The notes under the pieces were generated by a model. That model did not search any database and was not told where the DNA came from. It was given only the letters and a program-made list of their open reading frames with translations. A DNA stretch of 18,422 bases, taken from NCBI GenBank assembly GCA_023262945.1, contig JALQXY010000043.1, forward strand, positions 1 through 18,422, in the 5' to 3' direction. Positions within the stretch are counted from its first letter, which is position 1; every line of letters starts with the position of its first letter. Shown here in pieces: positions 13,985-18,422 of the stretch. A program made the translations under genes and the position numbers. The stretch is from Rickettsiales bacterium. Its GTDB lineage: Bacteria; Pseudomonadota; Alphaproteobacteria; Rickettsiales; UBA1997.

Positions 13985-14009
13985 CCACCTCTAAATTTAT
14001 TAGAGGTGG
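13985..14009 (+). terminator. Intrinsic-terminator-like hairpin between atpE and atpX
   Basis: CCACCTCTAA (13985-13994) and TTAGAGGTGG (14000-14009) form a perfect 10-bp stem with six G-C pairs, by far the most GC-rich stem in the window. The loop is 5 bases, followed by TATTATTTTTT. It lies inside an otherwise continuous operon, 12 bases after atpE and 16 before atpX. It may act as a partial terminator or 3' stabiliser that yields more c-subunit message than b/b' message. Confidence 0.7.
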
Positions 14010-14025
14010 TATTATTTTTTAAAAA

Positions 14026-14457
14026 ATGCCTCAGTTGGATTTTACAACCTATAGCTCGCAGATTTTTTGGTTTGCTATTTGTTTTACTTTTTTATATTTT
14101 TATGTTAATAAGTTTATTCTTCCAAGAGTAAAAGGTATTATTAACAATAGATCTCGTTTAATATCTACAGAAACAAATAAAGCTTTTAAATTGGAGCAAG
14201 AAATTTTAAAGCTAAAAAAAGAATCCGATAATTTAAGAAAAGAGTCAAATCTTGCTTATAAAAGAAAAATCGACGAAGCGCAGAAAGAGGCTTTAATCTA
14301 CAAGCAAAATGCTGTTAAAAAATTAAAAGATAGGTTTGAAACTATGTCCAATAGTTCAAGACAAAAAATTATTGAATTTACAATTCATTGCGAACAACAA
14401 AAAGAGAAAATAGTTTTTGATTTTATTAAATCAATTAAAACAAAAATTTTTAATTAA
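14026..14457 (+). CDS. atpX: ATP synthase Fo subunit b' (AtpX/AtpF2)
   Basis: Peripheral-stalk subunit; in alphaproteobacteria and phototrophs b and b' form a heterodimer linking Fo to F1. The 143 residues start MPQLDFTTYSSQIFWFAICF, matching the typical b' opening, with one transmembrane helix (about 11-31) and then a long charged helix (about 35-140) expected to form a coiled-coil. It lies directly after the terminator-like hairpin and two bases before atpF. It lacks most of the Ala/Glu-rich pattern of the following b subunit, consistent with the more divergent b' type. Confidence 0.88.
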   Translation: MPQLDFTTYSSQIFWFAICFTFLYFYVNKFILPRVKGIINNRSRLISTETNKAFKLEQEILKLKKESDNLRKESNLAYKRKIDEAQKEALIYKQNAVKKLKDRFETMSNSSRQKIIEFTIHCEQQKEKIVFDFIKSIKTKIFN

Positions 14458-14459
14458 TC

Positions 14460-14939
14460 ATGGATGAGAAATTTTGGCTTGCCGTTTCGTTTTTTACTTT
14501 TCTTGCCTTTTTACTTAAATATGTTAGGCCTTATCTAATTAAAGCTATAGACGGACATTCTCAAAAAATAGCCGAAGAAATAAATGCCGCTAAAGATGCA
14601 AGGCAAAAAGCTGAAAAGCTTTTAGAAGATGCTAAAGAGTATCTTGAAGAATCGAAAACATATTCTGATGAATTAATTTTTAAATCAAGAGAAGAGGCGC
14701 AAAAAATTATCAACGATGTTAAACATAAAGTTGAAGAAGAGGCGAATAAAAAAATGACAGCAGCAGTTGATCGAGTTAAAGCTGAAGAAGAAAGGGTGAT
14801 TAGAGATTTTAAAATTGATATAATTGAGGGTTCGATAAATAGATTTGAGGAGATTATAGCAAATGAAATGACTGATCAAGAAAAAACTGCTATTAACGAA
14901 AAATCTAGTAATGAGATAAAATCCCTCCTCTCATCATAA
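14460..14939 (+). CDS. atpF: ATP synthase Fo subunit b
   Basis: Partner of b' in the peripheral stalk. 159 residues: an N-terminal transmembrane helix (about 4-22, KFWLAVSFFTFLAFLLKYV), the VRPYLIKAIDGHSQKIAEEI segment typical of AtpF, then a long charged helix rich in Ala, Glu and Lys (about 40-135). The ATG lies two bases after the atpX stop, indicating translational coupling. pheT starts 11 bases after its stop, so the operon runs on into a translation gene. Confidence 0.93.
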   Translation: MDEKFWLAVSFFTFLAFLLKYVRPYLIKAIDGHSQKIAEEINAAKDARQKAEKLLEDAKEYLEESKTYSDELIFKSREEAQKIINDVKHKVEEEANKKMTAAVDRVKAEEERVIRDFKIDIIEGSINRFEEIIANEMTDQEKTAINEKSSNEIKSLLSS

Positions 14940-14950
14940 CTAAAATAAAA

Positions 14951-17317
14951 ATGAAATTAACTTTTTCTTGGCTTAAAGAGTATCTTGATAGCAACGCTTC
15001 TCTAGAGCAAATATGTCAAAAGCTAACTGATATTGGTCTTGAAGTTGAGAATGTAGAAGATGAATCCAAGATTTATAAAGAATTTTCTGTAGCGCAAATT
15101 ATTAGCGCAAAGCCTCATCCTGACTCAAAAAAGCTTAAAATATGCCAGGTGCAAACCTTTTTACAAGAAGATCCGTTGCAAGTTATTTGCGGCGCTAAAA
15201 ATGCTCGCGAAGGTATAAAAGTTGCTTTTGCAAAAATTGGCTCAGTGATTCCTGCTAATCAAATGGTAATTAAAAAGGCTAAAATTGCGGGCTTTACTAG
15301 TAACGGCATGTTATGCTCTCAATCTGAGTTAAATTTAGGAGGTGATGATGAAGGAATTATTGAGATTGATAACAAATGGCCTTTAGGTACAAAAATATCT
15401 GAAGTTTATAATATAAATGAAGCCATTATTGACATTAATATTACACCAAATCGCGGTGACTGCCTAGGGGTTTATGGTATTGCTCGTGATTTAGCTGCGT
15501 CTGGCATAGGAACTCTCAAAAATCTATCGATAAAAGATAATAAATCGGATAAAGAATTTCCTTACAAAATATCAAACTCAGCCACAGATTATTGCTCATC
15601 TATTTCATTTTGCCATATTTACAATGTAAAAAATTGCCCCTCTCCTGATTGGTTAAAAAATAAATTAGAAAAAGTTGGAATTAATTCAATTTCTGCGATT
15701 GTTGACGTCACTAATTATGTAATGCTATGTCTTAATCAACCAATGCACGCTTATGATGCTAGTAAAATAGACGACTCTATAACGATAAGATTAGCGCAAA
15801 ATGGTGAAAAATTTACAACTTTAAAAGAGCAAGATATTATTCTTGACGACAAATCTCTAGTAATTGCCGATAATTCAAAAAATCTATCATTAGCGGGTAT
15901 TATTGGCGGCTACAATTCATCATGCGATCTTGTTAGTAATGAAATTATACTAGAAGCAGCCTCTTTTAACGCCACATCTGTTGCTCGCACTGGTCGTGCA
16001 TTTAACATACTATCTGATTCACGATATCGTTTCGAAAGGGGGGTTGATATTAATTCTCAGCAAATTGCTATTAATATGGCTGCTAATCTTATTAGTGAAA
16101 TATGCGGCGGATCCGTAAGTAAAATAGCTAAAATTTCAAAACAAGAAGAGGGTAAAGTTATTGATTTTATACTTTCTGATTTTACTAAAATAATTGGCCT
16201 CAATATCGATTCTAAAATAGCTATTAAAATTTTGCAAGATTTGGGTTTTTTAGTAGAGCAATGCAAAGATAGTATTAAGATTACAGTGCCAAGCTGGCGT
16301 CACGATATAAACTGCTATCAAGATATAGTTGAAGAAATAATAAGGATCTATGGTTATAATAAAATTGAAATTCAGCCACTACCTTTCATTAATAAATTTA
16401 AAATAGAAGATAATATATCATCAATTAAATCATATTTAAAAAATCATGGCTTTATAGAAACAATTAGTTGGTCTTTTATTGACAGCAATTTGGTTGAAGA
16501 TTTTACCAATATCAACCAAGACTTTATTATTGCCAATCCTATTTCCCAAGAAATGAATTATTTAAGACCAAATCTTTTAATTGGTCTGCTTAAATCTTAT
16601 AAAAACAATGATTTGCGTGGCTTAGGAGATTTATCACTTTTTGAAGTGGGTAATATTTTTATTGATGAGCCAACAAAACAAAATTCAAGCATTTCAGCTA
16701 TTAGAGTTGGCAAAAATAAACCTAATGATCATTATAAAGATGCTAGAAATTTTGATGTTTTTGATGTAAAAAAAGATATTTTTGATATCATAAATATTTA
16801 TGGCTTGAAATCTAGTAGTTTGCAATTTGATAACATTAATTTGCCAAAATATTATCATCCATACAGATCTACTGCTATCAAGTTAGGTAAAAATATCATT
16901 GGTTATTTTGGAGAAATTCATCCATTATTATTGCGAAAATTTTCCATCAAAAACTCGGTTAATGCCTTTGAAATCTTTATTGATAATTTGCCATTGCCAA
17001 AAAATAAAACAATTAAGCCTTATATAATATCTGATTTTCAATCGGTAGAGCGTGATTTTGCTTTTATTGTTAATGAAGAGATAGCTGTCGGTAACTTAAT
17101 CGATGATATTTGTAAAATTGACAGGGATTTAATCAAGGATGTGATAATATTTGATATTTATCGCGGTAATAATATTGCTAAAGATAAGAAATCAGTAGCT
17201 TTACGCGTTAAAATTCAATCTTTTGTTAAAACTTTACAAGGAGAAGAAATAGACAGTTTATCTGGTAAGATTTCAGAAATTTTACAACAAAAATATCAAG
17301 CTCAGCTTCGTTCCTGA
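14951..17317 (+). CDS. pheT: Phenylalanyl-tRNA synthetase, beta subunit
   Basis: Beta subunit of the (alpha-beta)2 enzyme that charges tRNA-Phe; it contributes tRNA binding and editing. At 788 residues it is full length. Domains in order: N-terminal MKLTFSWLKEYLD, an EMAP-II-like tRNA-binding domain (about 40-150, with KPHPDSKKLKICQV), the B3/B4 editing region (about 210-385, ending near SRYRFERGVD), B5 (about 400-475, with VPSWRHDI), a catalytic-like core (about 480-680), and a C-terminal ferredoxin-like anticodon-binding domain (about 695-788, starting near SDFQSVERDFAF). pheS, usually the upstream neighbour, is absent; atpF is there instead, 11 bases away. The stop is TGA. Confidence 0.97.
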   Translation: MKLTFSWLKEYLDSNASLEQICQKLTDIGLEVENVEDESKIYKEFSVAQIISAKPHPDSKKLKICQVQTFLQEDPLQVICGAKNAREGIKVAFAKIGSVIPANQMVIKKAKIAGFTSNGMLCSQSELNLGGDDEGIIEIDNKWPLGTKISEVYNINEAIIDINITPNRGDCLGVYGIARDLAASGIGTLKNLSIKDNKSDKEFPYKISNSATDYCSSISFCHIYNVKNCPSPDWLKNKLEKVGINSISAIVDVTNYVMLCLNQPMHAYDASKIDDSITIRLAQNGEKFTTLKEQDIILDDKSLVIADNSKNLSLAGIIGGYNSSCDLVSNEIILEAASFNATSVARTGRAFNILSDSRYRFERGVDINSQQIAINMAANLISEICGGSVSKIAKISKQEEGKVIDFILSDFTKIIGLNIDSKIAIKILQDLGFLVEQCKDSIKITVPSWRHDINCYQDIVEEIIRIYGYNKIEIQPLPFINKFKIEDNISSIKSYLKNHGFIETISWSFIDSNLVEDFTNINQDFIIANPISQEMNYLRPNLLIGLLKSYKNNDLRGLGDLSLFEVGNIFIDEPTKQNSSISAIRVGKNKPNDHYKDARNFDVFDVKKDIFDIINIYGLKSSSLQFDNINLPKYYHPYRSTAIKLGKNIIGYFGEIHPLLLRKFSIKNSVNAFEIFIDNLPLPKNKTIKPYIISDFQSVERDFAFIVNEEIAVGNLIDDICKIDRDLIKDVIIFDIYRGNNIAKDKKSVALRVKIQSFVKTLQGEEIDSLSGKISEILQQKYQAQLRS

Positions 17318-17350
17318 GAAATTAAATCATTTTTTTGTCGCTTACAGCTT

Positions 17351-18295
17351 ATGATGAAAAAAATTTCTATAATTCTTGCTAAGCCTCGTGGATTTTGTGC
17401 TGGAGTAACTCGTGCCATAAATACAGTAGAGAAATCTTTAGAAAAATTCGGACCTCCTGTGTATGTTCGTCATGAAATAGTTCATAATAAATTTGTTGTT
17501 GATGCTTTAAAGAAAAAGGGTGCTATTTTTGTTAATGAAATATCGCAAATTCCACCTGGATCTGTAACTATTTTTTCAGCTCACGGGGTATCAGATCAAG
17601 TTGAGCTAGATGCTGCTGATAAAAATCTTGATATAATTGATGCTACTTGTCCATTGGTAAGTAAGGTTCATCGCGAAGCTAAGAAATATGAAGAGCAAGA
17701 TTTTGAAATTATCTTGATTGGTCACAAGGGTCATCCAGAAGTTGAGGGTACTAGCGGCAGAGTTAAAAAAGATGTCATATTAATAACTAATGAAGAAGAT
17801 GCTAGAAATGTTGTTATAAAAAATCCTCAAAAATTATCCTACGTTACTCAAACAACTTTAAGTGTTGACGATACTAAGAAAATTGTCGATATTTTGGAAG
17901 AAAGATTTCCTGCATTGCAGCGTGGTTTAGCAACAAAAGATATTTGCTATGCTACACAAAATCGTCAAGATGCGGTAAAGTCATTGGTTAAGATGGTTGA
18001 TATGTTGCTAGTTATTGGTGCTAAAAATAGCTCAAATTCAAACCGATTGCGTGATTTAGGAGAAGAATCTGGTCTTGATTCTTATTTGATAAATTCTGCT
18101 TCTGATATTAATTTGCAATGGTTTGATAATGTCGAAACAATAGGATTAACCGCAGGAGCTTCAGCGCCAGAAATATTGGTAAAAGAGGTTATAGAATTTA
18201 TTGCTAATTTATTTAATAACAACATTGAGGTAAGTGATATGGATGGCATCTCTGAGTCTACTTTTTTTGCCTTACCCAAAAAAGTTAGAAAATAG
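17351..18295 (+). CDS. ispH: 4-hydroxy-3-methylbut-2-enyl diphosphate reductase
   Basis: Last enzyme of the MEP pathway: an iron-sulphur reductase converting HMBPP to IPP and DMAPP. The 314 residues contain the three cluster cysteines C16 (RGFCAGV), C100 (DATCPLV) and C199 (DICYATQNRQ), the substrate-binding His at 45, 78 (FSAHGV) and 128, and the proton-donating Glu at 130 (GHPEVEG). All correspond to the E. coli active-site residues with an offset of about two to four. Two ATGs begin the frame (17351 and 17354), either usable. It lies 33 bases after pheT and is probably the last gene of the run, since a repeat element begins within about 25 bases of its stop. Confidence 0.97.
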   Translation: MMKKISIILAKPRGFCAGVTRAINTVEKSLEKFGPPVYVRHEIVHNKFVVDALKKKGAIFVNEISQIPPGSVTIFSAHGVSDQVELDAADKNLDIIDATCPLVSKVHREAKKYEEQDFEIILIGHKGHPEVEGTSGRVKKDVILITNEEDARNVVIKNPQKLSYVTQTTLSVDDTKKIVDILEERFPALQRGLATKDICYATQNRQDAVKSLVKMVDMLLVIGAKNSSNSNRLRDLGEESGLDSYLINSASDINLQWFDNVETIGLTAGASAPEILVKEVIEFIANLFNNNIEVSDMDGISESTFFALPKKVRK

Positions 18296-18320
18296 TAACG
18301 CTGAGATGGATTTTAGTATA

Positions 18321-18422
18321 ATATCAATTTCCACCTAAAAAACATATATAAAAACTAAACAATCTGACTTTATCTTTTTGGCTAAAAATTGCAAAAAGCC
18401 TTAAGTCCTATAGGTATAGGAC
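18321..18422. mobile_element. MITE-like palindromic element (copy 2, cut by window end)
   Basis: ATATCAATT (18321-18329) corresponds to the left end ATACCAATT of the element at 10104-10238. 18368-18422 matches 10137-10191 at 52 of 55 bases in the same orientation. The end of the window contains a hairpin: GTCCTATA and TATAGGAC around GG (18405-18422). The right half, including the expected AATTGGTAT end, lies outside the window. It begins about 25 bases after the ispH stop, so it may serve as the 3' end of that transcript. Confidence 0.6.

Overview
The window is AT-rich, protein-dense bacterial DNA with alphaproteobacterial gene content, most plausibly from an obligately host-associated member of the Rickettsiales or a similar lineage. 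Sequence support for that placement: a duplicated ATP synthase b subunit (AtpX plus AtpF) behind atpB-atpE, a Mic60/mitofilin-like gene overlapping hemD, an IalB-family exported protein, near-absence of Shine-Dalgarno sequences, and long intergenic stretches full of palindromes and dispersed repeats. From general knowledge, Rickettsia has lost de novo pyrimidine synthesis and the MEP isoprenoid pathway, and Anaplasmataceae have lost LPS. This window has pyrE, ispH and kdsD together, so a deeper or less reduced lineage (for example Midichloriaceae-like or Holosporales-like) fits better. That placement is inference.

Layout. 1-120 is a GC-rich block (about 61% G+C) unlike everything after it and may be foreign or a chimeric end. 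211-1101 (-) encodes a pilin-like protein with a LamG/concanavalin-A-like domain. A tRNA-Arg(ACG) gene with encoded CCA lies at 1354-1430 (-), between a large palindrome and a repeat built partly from tRNA-like sequence. 1668-4858 (-) is sucC-sucD-recA. A divergent region with a large cruciform-forming palindrome leads to hemD and mic60 (+), which converge on pntB (-). About 700 bp of palindromic repeats follow, then kdsD (-), a transposon-like palindromic element, pyrE (+), and two minus-strand genes, one unrecognised membrane protein and one IalB-like secreted protein. After 570 bp of non-coding DNA, the plus-strand run atpB-atpE-atpX-atpF-pheT-ispH extends nearly to the end. The window closes inside a second copy of the element seen upstream of pyrE.

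Function. Most genes are core housekeeping: TCA cycle substrate-level phosphorylation (sucCD), transhydrogenation (pntB), ATP synthase Fo, haem synthesis (hemD), inner-membrane shaping (mic60), UMP synthesis (pyrE), Kdo synthesis for LPS (kdsD), isoprenoid precursors (ispH), translation (pheT, tRNA-Arg) and recombination (recA). The accessory interest lies in the pilin-LamG protein, the IalB-like protein, and the intergenic repeats, which belong to at least three families. I see no CRISPR array, toxin-antitoxin pair, phage module or transposase gene, and no clear novel multi-gene system. The most worthwhile leads are the repeat families, a perfect terminator-like hairpin inside the atp operon after atpE, and the pilin-lectin fusion.
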